Shown: piece after piece, positions 1 through 8,195 of the stretch
Layout of the letters: each line of letters opens with the position of its first letter
Position numbering within the stretch: the first letter of the stretch is position 1
Source: Clostridiales bacterium
GTDB lineage: Bacteria; Bacillota; Clostridia; Oscillospirales; Ruminococcaceae
Assembly (NCBI GenBank): GCA_029007575.1
Contig: JAQXIB010000002.1
Span: forward strand, 1 to 30,463
Length of the DNA: 30,463 bases
Reading direction: 5' to 3'
The notes under the pieces: generated by a model
What the model saw: only the letters and a program-made list of their open reading frames with translations
What the model was told of the DNA's origin: nothing
Database searches by the model: none
Made by a program: the position numbers and the translations under genes

Positions 1-2
1 TA

Positions 3-118
3 CTTTCATTCTTTCCGGTCTGAATTGCGCCAGAAAGCGTTATCCTCCTTGCTGGGCGTCAGCCCAGCGGCGTCGTCTGCCTTTTCTGACACAATTCATC
101 CTCGGAAATCGATGAAAG
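3..118. repeat. Long imperfect hairpin downstream of nif3
   Basis: Four nested arms pair across this stretch: 3-9 with 112-118 (7 bp), 12-17 with 103-108 (6 bp), 22-36 with 83-97 (15 bp including two G:U pairs), and an apical 7-bp GC stem 51-57/62-68 closing a GTCA tetraloop. The internal loop (37-50 and 69-82) is asymmetric in sequence and unpaired by eye. No coding frame is convincing here. It lies just past the nif3 stop and could be a 3' UTR structure, a small RNA or the body of a small repeat whose left end lies outside the window. It lacks the conserved apical core of SRP RNA. The structure is seen directly; its role is unknown. Confidence 0.6.
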
Positions 119-141
119 CTTTCAATTAGATTTTAGTATTA
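118..141 (-). repeat. Dispersed repeat copy A at the nif3 stop codon
   Basis: Positions 118-140 match 17371-17393 at 21 of 23 positions. Read on the minus strand, the repeat begins with the nif3 TAA stop codon itself (TAATACTAAAATC). Copy B stands in the same relation to the stop codon of the gene ending at 17351. A 12-nt palindrome (113-124) joins it to the neighbouring hairpin. Two copies of a sequence starting at the stop codons of unrelated genes suggest a small mobile repeat or a shared 3' processing or termination element. Confidence 0.6.
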
Positions 142-915
142 CAGATAACAGGCCGGATTTTTTTCTTCTGCGGCACAGAAAAAGTCGATTTCGCCGAAGC
201 GGTCAGCCAACATTTGCCGCAACGGTTCCTTGATGATCTGCTCGGTCTCAAAATGTCCCGCATCCACCGCCGTCAGCCCTGCCGCTTCCGCCGCCAACAG
301 CTCGTGATGCTTCAGTTCCGCCGTCACCAACGCGTCAATGCCGGATCGGATCACAGTGTCCAGTAAGAAGCCTCCGGCGCCGCAGCTCACTGCCACGGTG
401 CGGATCTCTTTTTTCCCGTCAGTGTATTTGACCCGCTGTATACCGAGCGACTGTTTGACAAACGCAGCAAACTCAGATGGTGTCATGGACTGCGGCAGAC
501 TTCCCGCCAAACCGAAGCCGTCCGCCAGCTGTGCAGGATCCGCCGGAATTTTCCGCAGGGTATCCGCAATCAGCCCGCACCGCAGGGCAAGCTGGTAATT
601 CACGCCGCGTTCCGCCATATCAAGATTGGTATGCGCGGATAACACCGCAAAATTCTGCCTAATCAGAGGAGATAACAGACTGCTATCTAAGATCCGCTTC
701 ACCGGGTGAAAGATCACAGGATGATGAGAAACGATCAATTGCACACCGCTTTGGATAGCTTCCTCCAGCACTGCTTCGGTGACATCCAGACAAATCAAGC
801 ATTTTGTCACTTCTCGGTCCGGATTTCCTAACAAAATGCCGCAATTGTCATAGCTCAAAGCAGTGTCAAACGGTGCAATTTCGTTGATATAATGGTAAAT
901 GTCTTTTACTTTCAT
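139..915 (-). CDS. Nif3-like dinuclear metal centre protein (YqfO family)
   Basis: This 258-residue protein belongs to the Nif3/DUF34 family, which has a two-metal centre. It is often annotated as GTP cyclohydrolase I type 2, but its physiological role is not settled. Family marks are SYDNCGILLG at residues 21-30, SHHPVIF with the metal-ligand histidine pair at about 64-65, the AHTNLD segment near 94-99, and a C-terminal DAGHFETE segment carrying the last ligands. The length fits the short form without the inserted PII-like domain seen in B. subtilis YqfO. It starts 15 nt after the trmK stop behind a GAGAGGG-type ribosome binding site, so the two genes are co-transcribed, a pairing common in Firmicutes. 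Its stop codon is the first triplet of dispersed repeat copy A. Confidence 0.93.
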   Translation of the reverse strand: MKVKDIYHYINEIAPFDTALSYDNCGILLGNPDREVTKCLICLDVTEAVLEEAIQSGVQLIVSHHPVIFHPVKRILDSSLLSPLIRQNFAVLSAHTNLDMAERGVNYQLALRCGLIADTLRKIPADPAQLADGFGLAGSLPQSMTPSEFAAFVKQSLGIQRVKYTDGKKEIRTVAVSCGAGGFLLDTVIRSGIDALVTAELKHHELLAAEAAGLTAVDAGHFETEQIIKEPLRQMLADRFGEIDFFCAAEEKNPACYL

Positions 916-930
916 GACAGCCGCCCTCTC

Positions 931-1605
931 TTATAGGTATGTTTTCAGTTGCTCGGCAAGCTGCCGATGTTCTGCCGCCTCGCTTTGTTTGCCTGACTTT
1001 TCCAGTCCCGCGGAGATTTTTTCCAATCGGTTTAACTTTTTTTGCAGATACTTGCGGGACAAAGGATCGGTTTTGTAAATGGATTTTCCGACATATTGTT
1101 CTTCGGGTGACAATATCTGGCGTGTTCCCGCAAAAGAAACGGAAAAAACAACATACAAATGCCGATGGTCCTCGGCAATCCGCTCGTCCTCGATGACAAA
1201 GCCCTGCTCGGCGAGGTATTCCCGCAGATAAACATCCTGGGTCATCGGTTGTAAAATCAACCGTTTTTCCGCGTTCTTCAGCCATTTTGCTCCCGAAATA
1301 ATACTGCCGATCAGTTCACCGCCCATTCCCGCAATGACGATGTCCTCCACTCGATCGTCTACTTGTTTCAACCCGTCGGATAACACCGTCGTAATCTGCT
1401 GTTCCAAGCCATATGCGGCAACAGCGGAAGCCGCCTGCTGCAACGGTTTTTCATTGATGTCAGCGGCAACGGCGCGGGAAATTCTTCCGGTCTGCACCAA
1501 ATAGACCGGCAAATATCCGTGATCGGTGCCGATATCGGCCAGATAAGCACCTTCCCGAACCAATCCGGCAACGGTTAACAAGCGTTGATCCAAATGAACA
1601 GGCAT
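931..1605 (-). CDS. trmK: tRNA (adenine(22)-N(1))-methyltransferase TrmK
   Basis: TrmK is a class I SAM-dependent methyltransferase that methylates N1 of A22 in the D-arm of bacterial tRNAs. The 224-residue product shows the family signature DIGTDHGYLP at residues 24-33 (SAM motif I) and a VIAGMGG segment (motif IV region); the C-terminal third is lysine-rich and probably helical. I chose the ATG at 1605, not the upstream ATG at 1668, because AAGGAAGG lies about 8 nt before 1605 and TrmK proteins normally start close to an LDxRL segment, as here (MPVHLDQRLL). It is the first gene of a two-gene unit with nif3, transcribed divergently from alaS. Confidence 0.94.
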   Translation of the reverse strand: MPVHLDQRLLTVAGLVREGAYLADIGTDHGYLPVYLVQTGRISRAVAADINEKPLQQAASAVAAYGLEQQITTVLSDGLKQVDDRVEDIVIAGMGGELIGSIISGAKWLKNAEKRLILQPMTQDVYLREYLAEQGFVIEDERIAEDHRHLYVVFSVSFAGTRQILSPEEQYVGKSIYKTDPLSRKYLQKKLNRLEKISAGLEKSGKQSEAAEHRQLAEQLKTYL

Positions 1606-1682
1606 GCAGTGATCCTTCCTTTTTTGTTGATATCGGTGTTTTTCATCTGAACAGTATCCGATGTGCATCCGCTTTTATTTCT

Positions 1683-1712
1683 ATTATAACATATACCGGC
1701 GGTAAATACCAA
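1683..1712 (-). promoter_or_regulatory. Probable sigma-A promoter for trmK-nif3
   Basis: On the minus strand a perfect TATAAT (-10, 1688-1683) follows TTGGTA (-35, 1712-1707) with an 18-nt spacer. Transcription would start near 1676 and leave a leader of about 70 nt before trmK. It lies back to back with the alaS promoter about 80 nt away. Confidence 0.6.
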
Positions 1713-1794
1713 TATCATTTTTGCCGGTATCGCCTGTCTGAAATCAATATTTTTCGGTCTGTTTTTTATTTGTGTTTTTATCATCAACCAACTG

Positions 1795-1823
1795 TTGACA
1801 ATTTGTAAATTCCTTTGTATAAT
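1795..1823 (+). promoter_or_regulatory. Consensus sigma-A promoter for alaS
   Basis: TTGACA (1795-1800) and TATAAT (1818-1823) are separated by exactly 17 nt, a perfect vegetative promoter. The start site would be near 1830, at the beginning of the T-box leader. Confidence 0.9.
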
Positions 1824-1829
1824 AATAGT

Positions 1830-2066
1830 ATATATATAGGCTGTGAAAAGACCAACTGTGTCATGATATTCCCCAGAGAATGCGCCCTTGGCTGTAAGAC
1901 GCTGAATAGACGGATGCAGAAGCCATCTTGGAGCCGCAGGAAAACCCTGCCGTCTTTCCGCGTTAAGGAAAAAAGAGCGGTATTGTATCAGAATACAGTA
2001 CAATTTGGGTGGTACCACGGAAACTATGTCTTCGTCCCTTGATTTGATAGGGAGAAGACTTTTTTT
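1830..2066 (+). promoter_or_regulatory. T-box riboswitch upstream of alaS
   Basis: The leader contains the conserved T-box TGGGTGGTACCACGG at 2006-2020. This is the antiterminator element that binds the NCCA end of uncharged tRNA. It is followed by an intrinsic terminator: stem 2028-2039/2049-2059 with one bulged G, then seven Ts (2060-2066). An AGAGAATG-like stem I motif lies near 1875. A GCC triplet in the context GAA-GCC-A at 1922-1924 is the best candidate alanine specifier, which is inference from context. Uncharged tRNA-Ala should favour read-through into alaS. The start of the transcript is inferred from the promoter. Confidence 0.93.
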
Positions 2067-2105
2067 ATGAAAAATTTTAACTGCTTGAGAGGATGAAAAA
2101 TATTT

Positions 2106-4745
2106 ATGAAGTGGACCGGTTTAAACGAATTGAGAGAAAAATTTCTCCGATTTTACGAAAGCAAAGGACATCTGCGGCTGAACAGTTATCCGCTGATTCC
2201 GCAGGGGGACAAAAGCCTGCTGTTGATCAACTCGGGCATGGCGCCGATGAAAAAATTCTTTTTGGGTCAGGAAACCCCGCCCCGCAAACGGGTAACCACC
2301 TGTCAAAAATGTATCCGCACGCCGGATATCGAACGGGTGGGAAAGACTTCCCGGCACGGCACCTATTTCGAGATGCTCGGCAATTTCTCGTTCGGCGATT
2401 ATTTCAAACACGAGGCAACTGCTTGGGCATGGGAATTTATTACCAAGGAGCTGGAACTGCCGGTTGATCGCCTGTGGATTTCCATTTATGAAAACGACGA
2501 CGAAACCTTTGACATCTGGACCAAAGAGATCGGTATTCCTGCCGACCGCATTGTCCGTCTGGGGAAAGAAGATAATTTCTGGGAAATCGGTTCGGGACCT
2601 TGCGGTCCCTGCTCCGAAATCTACTTTGACCGCGGCGAAGAATTCGGCTGCGGGAAACCGGACTGCGGAGTAGGCTGTGACTGCGACCGTTTTGTTGAAT
2701 TTTGGAATCTTGTGTTTTCACAGTTTAACTCAGACGGGAACGGCAACTACGCGCCGATGGAGCATCCCAATATCGACACCGGTATGGGCTTGGAACGCCT
2801 TGCCTGCATTATGCAGCAGGTAGACAATCTCTTTGAGGTCGATACCGTACAAAACATCATGAAGCATATCAGTCAAATCGCAGGTGTCACTTATAAAGAA
2901 GATGAAAAAACCGACGTATCTCTCCGCGTGATCACAGACCATATCCGCAGTACAACCTTTATGATTGCCGACGGCGTGACTCCGTCCAACGAGGGACGCG
3001 GTTATGTGCTTCGCCGATTGCTGCGCCGCGCGGCAAGACATGGTCGCCTGCTGGGCATCGACGAGCCTTTCCTCTATCAGGTAGTGGACACCGTCGTAAA
3101 AGAAAATGAAATCGCTTATCCGGAACTGCTGCAAAAGAAGGAGTTTATTAAAAAGGTCATCCAAACCGAAGAAGAAAACTTCAACAGTACCATCGGCAAA
3201 GGCATGGAATTGCTCAATCAGTTGATCGACCGATTCGAAAGCCACGAGTTCAGTGATAACCGCTTGCCCGGCGAGCAGGTATTCAAGCTGTACGATACCT
3301 TTGGATTCCCGATCGATCTGACCAAGGAGATCCTTTCCGAAAAGAATATCGAACTGGATGAATCCGGCTTCATTCAACTAATGGAGCAACAAAAAGAGCG
3401 TGCACGCGCTGCCCGCTCCAAAATCGGCTGGTCGGATGACAACGAATATATGTTAACCGATGCCGACTCTGTCTTTGTTGGCTATGACACCTTGGAAGCC
3501 GAGGGTGAAGTGATTGCGCTGGGCGTGAACAGCGAACGGGTAGAACAGGCTGATGAAGGTGATAAAATCGCGATTTCCCTCAGCAAGACGCCTTTCTACG
3601 CTGAAAGCGGCGGACAGCTCGGTGATAAGGGTATCATGCAGAACAAATTCTGCAAAATTGAAATATATGACTGCAAAAAGACTAACAGCGGCCAGTTTAT
3701 CCATTTCGGAAAGATCGTCAGCGGAAACATCTCTCAGGGACAAAGAATTACTGCAACGGTCAACAAAGAACTGCGGGAAGCGACCATGCGCAACCACACC
3801 TGTGCGCACTTGCTCCAGAAAGCACTGCGGGATACACTCGGCGATCACGTTCATCAGGCAGGTCAGCAGGTCGATCCCTACCGTCTGCGTTTCGATTTTT
3901 CCCATTTCAACGCGATGACTAAGGAAGAATTACAGCAGGTGGAAATTGCAGTCAACAAACAGATTTTGGCGGCGGTTCCCGTAACGATCACCGAGAAAAA
4001 CATCGAAGAAGCCAAGGCAATGGGCGCCATGGCACTGTTTGGTGAAAAATACGGCAATATCGTTCGGGTCGTTGACGTGAACGGTTATTCCGTAGAGCTT
4101 TGCGGTGGTACTCATGTAGATAACACCGCAAAAATCGGTCTGTTTAAAATTATCAGCGAAAGCTCGGTTGCATCCGGAATACGGAGAATCGAAGCAGTCA
4201 CCGGCAGCGGCGTTTTGACTTTGGTAAACGATATCAACGGATTGCTGAATAAAGTCGCTTCGGTGTTTAAAGTATCCAATCCAGCCGAGCTGGTTGCCAA
4301 GGGCGAAGCCATCCACAACGAAATCAAAGCGAAAGACGCGGAACTGGCGGCGCTGAATGCGGAAATCGCAGATATGAAAATGAATATTTTGGAAGACTCT
4401 ACCGTTGATATTAACGGTGTGCGGGTAGTATCTGCCTCCTTCAATTCGGTAAAACCGGACACCCTCCGTATGATGGGAGATAAGATCAAGGAAAAAGCCC
4501 CCAAAATGGTTGCGGTCATTGCAAGCATTGTCGACGGAAAAGGCACGATGATTGCAGTCTGCGGAAAAGAAGCAATCGAAAAAGGCGCGCATGCCGGCTT
4601 GATCATTAAAGAAATCGCGGCACTGGCAGGCGGCAAAGGCGGTGGACGTCCGGACAGCGCTATGGCAGGCGTGTCGGAAATCTTCAAAATAGACGAAGCA
4701 CTGGCACAGCTTCCGTCGGTCGTGCAAAAACTGACCGAGCAATAA
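2106..4745 (+). CDS. alaS: Alanyl-tRNA synthetase
   Basis: AlaRS charges tRNA-Ala with alanine and clears mischarged Ser and Gly through its own editing domain. The 879-residue protein is full length. It has the class II catalytic core at about 1-250, including the RTPDIERVGKTSRHGTYFEMLGN region split across motif 2, and the tRNA-recognition helices to about 460. The editing domain follows, with zinc ligands HTCAH at about 563-567 and CGGTH at about 665-669. A C-terminal coiled coil and glycine-rich C-Ala domain (GGKGGGRPDSAMAG) complete it. The start is the in-frame ATG after AGAGGATG; another ATG at 2093 is out of frame. Expression is controlled by the T-box immediately upstream. A HIT-family gene follows after 42 nt. 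Confidence 0.98.
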   Translation: MKWTGLNELREKFLRFYESKGHLRLNSYPLIPQGDKSLLLINSGMAPMKKFFLGQETPPRKRVTTCQKCIRTPDIERVGKTSRHGTYFEMLGNFSFGDYFKHEATAWAWEFITKELELPVDRLWISIYENDDETFDIWTKEIGIPADRIVRLGKEDNFWEIGSGPCGPCSEIYFDRGEEFGCGKPDCGVGCDCDRFVEFWNLVFSQFNSDGNGNYAPMEHPNIDTGMGLERLACIMQQVDNLFEVDTVQNIMKHISQIAGVTYKEDEKTDVSLRVITDHIRSTTFMIADGVTPSNEGRGYVLRRLLRRAARHGRLLGIDEPFLYQVVDTVVKENEIAYPELLQKKEFIKKVIQTEEENFNSTIGKGMELLNQLIDRFESHEFSDNRLPGEQVFKLYDTFGFPIDLTKEILSEKNIELDESGFIQLMEQQKERARAARSKIGWSDDNEYMLTDADSVFVGYDTLEAEGEVIALGVNSERVEQADEGDKIAISLSKTPFYAESGGQLGDKGIMQNKFCKIEIYDCKKTNSGQFIHFGKIVSGNISQGQRITATVNKELREATMRNHTCAHLLQKALRDTLGDHVHQAGQQVDPYRLRFDFSHFNAMTKEELQQVEIAVNKQILAAVPVTITEKNIEEAKAMGAMALFGEKYGNIVRVVDVNGYSVELCGGTHVDNTAKIGLFKIISESSVASGIRRIEAVTGSGVLTLVNDINGLLNKVASVFKVSNPAELVAKGEAIHNEIKAKDAELAALNAEIADMKMNILEDSTVDINGVRVVSASFNSVKPDTLRMMGDKIKEKAPKMVAVIASIVDGKGTMIAVCGKEAIEKGAHAGLIIKEIAALAGGKGGGRPDSAMAGVSEIFKIDEALAQLPSVVQKLTEQ

Positions 4746-4787
4746 TACCGGCACGTTTCATGCGACGTTGCCTTCAGGAAGAAAGGA

Positions 4788-5138
4788 ATGAATAGCAATA
4801 TGGATTGTTTGTTTTGTAAAATCATTGCCGGTGAAATTCCCAGCAAGGTATTATATGAAGATGACAAGATATTCGCATTTTATGACATCCAGCCGCAAGC
4901 CCCGATTCACTTTCTGGTGATCCCGAAAACGCATCTGGACGGAGCGGATCAAATTGATGAAACAAATGCGGAAATCGTCAGCTATATTTTTGCCAAAATA
5001 CCGACACTTGCTGCAATGGCAGGGATCAAAAACGGATTCCGTGTGGTCACCAATGTTTTGGAGAACGGCGGACAAAGTGTACGCCATCTGCACTTCCACG
5101 TGTTGGGCGGCGGAAAGCTGAATGTTAATTTCGGATAA
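4788..5138 (+). CDS. HIT family nucleotide-binding protein (Hint type)
   Basis: This 116-residue protein is a histidine-triad hydrolase of the Hint branch, which typically acts on AMP-lysine and other nucleoside phosphoramidates. It carries an N-terminal CLFCKI segment (a CxxC-like start common in bacterial Hint proteins) and the catalytic triad HLHFHVL at residues 100-106. The active-site pattern H-x-H-x-H is intact. AGGAAG sits 6 nt before the ATG at 4788; a second ATG at 4800 (giving MDCLFCK) is also possible and resembles many family members. It stands between alaS and a phosphoribosyltransferase, probably in one transcript. Hint next to AlaRS is suggestive because Hint can cleave aminoacyl-adenylates, but that link is inference. 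Confidence 0.93.
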   Translation: MNSNMDCLFCKIIAGEIPSKVLYEDDKIFAFYDIQPQAPIHFLVIPKTHLDGADQIDETNAEIVSYIFAKIPTLAAMAGIKNGFRVVTNVLENGGQSVRHLHFHVLGGGKLNVNFG

Positions 5139-5156
5139 AAGGAGATTATCACTGTT

Positions 5157-5699
5157 ATGAATGACGTTTACACCATGAAAATCGCCGGACTAGAACGGCA
5201 TCTTCCGCTTTGTCCGGTCAATAAAAATCTGGATATCGCCGCATTTGTGATGTTTTCGGATGTGGAGCTGACCGTTGCCTGCGCCACCGAATTGATCAAA
5301 AAAGCGCCGGCTGCCGACGTAATCGTCACAGCCGAATCCAAAGGAATTCCGCTTGCTTACGAAATGGCAAGGCAACTCGGAATCAAATATATCGTTGCAC
5401 GAAAATCCACCAAACTGTACATGAAAAATCCGATTGCGGTAAACGTAAAATCCATTACGACTGCCAACTTGCAAACGCTTTATCTGGACAGCACCGAGGC
5501 AGAATACTTAAAAAGCAAAAAAGTTCTGATCGTGGATGATGTGATCAGCACGGGAGAATCTTTGAATGCTTTGGATAAATTGGTATCCGAGTCCGGAGGC
5601 AATCTGGTCGGGCAATGCGCCGTCCTTGCGGAAGGCGACGCGGCTCAGCGGGATGACATTATCTTTTTAGAGCCGCTTCCGGTATTTCCGAAAGCATAA
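5157..5699 (+). CDS. Phosphoribosyltransferase, probable adenine phosphoribosyltransferase
   Basis: This 180-residue type I phosphoribosyltransferase transfers phosphoribose from PRPP to a purine base in the cytoplasm. The PRPP loop VLIVDDVISTGESL lies at about 122-135, and an upstream VTAESKGIPLAYEMARQLG segment at about 57-75 matches the adenine/xanthine PRT fold. Length and both motifs fit the APRT-like group that Clostridia carry. The PRPP loop (DDVISTGES) is slightly unlike the DDLLATGGT of classical Apt, so the base specificity is not certain. It follows the HIT gene by 18 nt with AAAGGAG about 12 nt before the ATG. Its stop is followed at once by a GC-rich hairpin. Confidence 0.85.
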   Translation: MNDVYTMKIAGLERHLPLCPVNKNLDIAAFVMFSDVELTVACATELIKKAPAADVIVTAESKGIPLAYEMARQLGIKYIVARKSTKLYMKNPIAVNVKSITTANLQTLYLDSTEAEYLKSKKVLIVDDVISTGESLNALDKLVSESGGNLVGQCAVLAEGDAAQRDDIIFLEPLPVFPKA

Positions 5700-5701
5700 T
5701 T

Positions 5702-5890
5702 GAGCGTGTCGACAAAGTCGACGACGCTCTCGAAGGACAAACGCAATCACTGCGGCAAAGCCTTGTTCTGCGTTTTTCCCCCGATACCCCCTTTTCAACG
5801 AAAACCAGCTCCGCAAACGGCTTGGCCGTTGCTCACCGCTGCTTTTCTTTTCAAAGAGTCACTGCGGCGGCACATGTCCGCCTACGTGAC
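5702..5890. repeat. Cluster of hairpins between phosphoribosyltransferase and comEC
   Basis: Several inverted repeats follow one another. 5702-5729 has a 12-bp stem with one bulge around AAA. 5739-5745 pairs with 5769-5775 and is followed by TTTTT, so it may terminate the upstream unit. 5816-5830 has a 6-bp stem. 5858-5890 is made of two 5-bp arms separated by a 3x3 loop. No credible gene lies in this gap; a possible 71-codon frame has no ribosome binding site and is broken up by the repeats. Confidence 0.6.
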
Positions 5891-5922
5891 AAAATTTAAA
5901 CTTTATAGTTTTTAGACAGTCT

Positions 5923-5953
5923 ATGACAACAATTCTGAAAGAATTGTTGTCAT
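5923..5953. terminator. Perfect 14-bp hairpin upstream of comEC, possible terminator
   Basis: Arms 5923-5936 and 5940-5953 are perfectly complementary around a GAA loop. The following bases are TCCCCTTTT, a weak and delayed T-tract. It could end the alaS transcript or be another member of the intergenic hairpin set in this region. It lies about 55 nt before the comEC start. Confidence 0.5.
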
Positions 5954-6008
5954 TCCCCTTTTAGAGAGATTATTTTGTCGGTTGGAAGGACAGGAAAGGA
6001 GAGCATCA

Positions 6009-8195
6009 ATGCGCCGAAAAAGCTTTGTTCGCCCCGTTGCGGTCATTGGCATGACATTTTTATCTGCGCTGTTAGCCGCGTCTGCTTTCTCTCTTCCTGT
6101 CAATATCGGAGTTGCGGCGTTTTGCATGATCGTTGCACTCTTCACATCACTGATCAAACCGCTTCGCACCCCGAAGCTCGCCATCGTTATGATAACCATC
6201 TCCATAGCGTTGGGCATGCTGTCCATCCATACTTATTTTAATTATCTGCCCGCGATAAAGCTGGACAAACAGCAAACAACGGTCACCGGCACCGTGACTG
6301 ACCTCTCTGTTTCCGAGAAAGGAAAGCAAGTCGTTACGGTTCGCCTGGATCATGAGCTCACGCAAACGTTCCGCCCTGTAAAAATACGTCTTTATCCGGA
6401 AAGCAGCGTTGCGGTGCAGATAGCGGATAGAATATCTGCCAATACATATTGTTATTTGCCATCTGAACAATACGGAGTGTATTCTCCGCAGGACTCCGCC
6501 AAAGCAGACGGCATCTATCTGTATGGCTATGTTCGAGAGGGCAATCTTGAGGTTACGCCGACCGACGGATTTCATCTGTCCCGATTGCTTTATCAATTCA
6601 GAGAAAGCCTCAAGCAAAAAGCGGATTCGTTGTTTTCTCCGGAATCCGCCGGTTTTATCAAAGCCATTCTGTTAGGAGATAAAAGCGGTCTGTCCGATAC
6701 CGATTACCGCAATTTTGTGCATACCGGCGTAGTTCATTTGCTGACGGTGTCCGGACTGCATTTTGTCATCCTGACCCAGTTTGTGATCCGTACATTGAAA
6801 GTATTTCACCTGAAACGGAAGCCCAGATATGCGGCAGGTATGGCAATCATTTTGTTGTTTATGGGAATTACCGGATTTCAGCCTGCAGTAAACCGCGCCG
6901 GGTTGACGTTGCTGCTGTTTTACGGTGCCAAACTGTTTAACCGGGATTCTGACGCTTTGACCTCTCTGGGACTTGCCGGCTTGCTTTTTGCGCTTGTCAA
7001 CCCTTATCTGGTGCTGGATCTTGGCTTTCAGCTTACCTATCTATCCACTATGGGCATTTTGCTGTTTTCCTCCAAAATCCAGGCATTCTCGGTACAAAAA
7101 TGGAAGCTCAAGCATCCGTTTTGGATTTGGGTGTCCGATATGCTGTCTGTGACACTTTCCGCCACCATTACCACCCTGCCCGTTACCGCATATTCCTTTC
7201 AGGGATTTGCCCTCCTGTCACCCGTGTGGAATATCCTGTTGGCACCGCTGTTTACCGTGATATTGGTGCTCGGACTGATCACCCTCATCTTGGCCTATAT
7301 TCCCTATCTTTCGGTGATAGCGGAGGTGCTTGGAGAATTGCTGACGCTTTGCATCAAAGCGATCAACGGTATAACCGCGTTGGGCGCGAAAATTCCTTAC
7401 AGCTATCTTCCGCTCGGATATCGGTTTGTATATTTCTGGATACTGGCGACCATAATTTTAATATTCATTGCTTACCGATATTGCAATATTCGATTCAAGT
7501 ACACACTTACGGCTTTGCTCTCCGCTGTTCTGCTCGCCGCCGGAACGATTACGCACACGATTGTTTACCGCGACGTGCTGAATGTCGCCGTCTGCACCAT
7601 CGGTAACGATACTGCCGTTTTAATGAACTGTCAGGAACAAAGCATTTTGTTTCATTGCAACGACTTGATTGTAAGATTATCTGATTCTAACGGGATTCAT
7701 TCTTTTCCTGTCGTGATAGAGAATAAAAGTCCTGTATCTTTACAAAAACTCAGCCAATACGCTTCGCTCGGAGCGGTCATTACCGAAGAGACGGTTGCAC
7801 CGGACAGTATCCCCTGCCAGCAAATCATCCAACCAAATAATTGCGATATCGGATCCGGTGAGCAACTGCAAATCAAAGTCCGCACCCGAAACGACAAGGT
7901 TTACTATACCGTAGAATACAGAAACATCAATATCATTTACGGCGAATATGACGAGCATTTTGAATCCTACTATGTCGACGGAAAAGAAAATATTTACATT
8001 TTGGTTAAGGATTGCAATATGGTATTTGAAAAACAAGTTGATTATGTTATAATGTTAAATGGGATCAATGACGAGATGATTGCAAATCATCCGGATGTTC
8101 GAATAGTAGACGGAACGGTGCAGGGAATTACTCCGGTGTTGATGCGCAAAAGCGGTTCCGTAAAAATCAAAGGAGCTGACAAATGGCTGTATTAA
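6009..8195 (+). CDS. comEC: ComEC/Rec2 family competence membrane protein with degenerate C-terminus
   Basis: ComEC forms the inner-membrane channel that carries single-stranded DNA into the cell during transformation. This 728-residue protein begins with membrane segments, then an OB-like soluble part (about 80-210). The ComEC core starts near residue 215 with FIKAILLGDKSGL and LTVSGLHF at about 244-251, followed by many membrane helices to about residue 520. The C-terminal 200 residues look like a remnant of the metallo-beta-lactamase domain (LNVAVCTIGNDTAVLMNC resembles its first strands), but no HxHxDH metal site is present. I chose ATG 6009, with AAGGAG about 7 nt upstream, over an upstream TTG at 5982. 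The 3' end overlaps holA by 13 nt, the usual comEC-holA pairing. Confidence 0.92.
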   Translation: MRRKSFVRPVAVIGMTFLSALLAASAFSLPVNIGVAAFCMIVALFTSLIKPLRTPKLAIVMITISIALGMLSIHTYFNYLPAIKLDKQQTTVTGTVTDLSVSEKGKQVVTVRLDHELTQTFRPVKIRLYPESSVAVQIADRISANTYCYLPSEQYGVYSPQDSAKADGIYLYGYVREGNLEVTPTDGFHLSRLLYQFRESLKQKADSLFSPESAGFIKAILLGDKSGLSDTDYRNFVHTGVVHLLTVSGLHFVILTQFVIRTLKVFHLKRKPRYAAGMAIILLFMGITGFQPAVNRAGLTLLLFYGAKLFNRDSDALTSLGLAGLLFALVNPYLVLDLGFQLTYLSTMGILLFSSKIQAFSVQKWKLKHPFWIWVSDMLSVTLSATITTLPVTAYSFQGFALLSPVWNILLAPLFTVILVLGLITLILAYIPYLSVIAEVLGELLTLCIKAINGITALGAKIPYSYLPLGYRFVYFWILATIILIFIAYRYCNIRFKYTLTALLSAVLLAAGTITHTIVYRDVLNVAVCTIGNDTAVLMNCQEQSILFHCNDLIVRLSDSNGIHSFPVVIENKSPVSLQKLSQYASLGAVITEETVAPDSIPCQQIIQPNNCDIGSGEQLQIKVRTRNDKVYYTVEYRNINIIYGEYDEHFESYYVDGKENIYILVKDCNMVFEKQVDYVIMLNGINDEMIANHPDVRIVDGTVQGITPVLMRKSGSVKIKGADKWLY

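Noticed and set aside
3..118. Possible SRP RNA or 6S RNA
   Set aside because: The conserved SRP apical loop core is missing and 6S RNA is longer with a central bubble and different ends.
3930..4754. Long open frames on the minus strand (also 2730-3377 and 3453-3905)
   Set aside because: They are antisense to alaS, whose reading frame is certain, and lack ribosome binding sites.
5700..5915. 71-codon open frame after the phosphoribosyltransferase gene
   Set aside because: It has no ribosome binding site and is made of inverted repeats.
5982..6008. Earlier TTG start for comEC
   Set aside because: The ATG at 6009 has AAGGAG at the right distance; the TTG has none and its codons run through the ribosome binding site.
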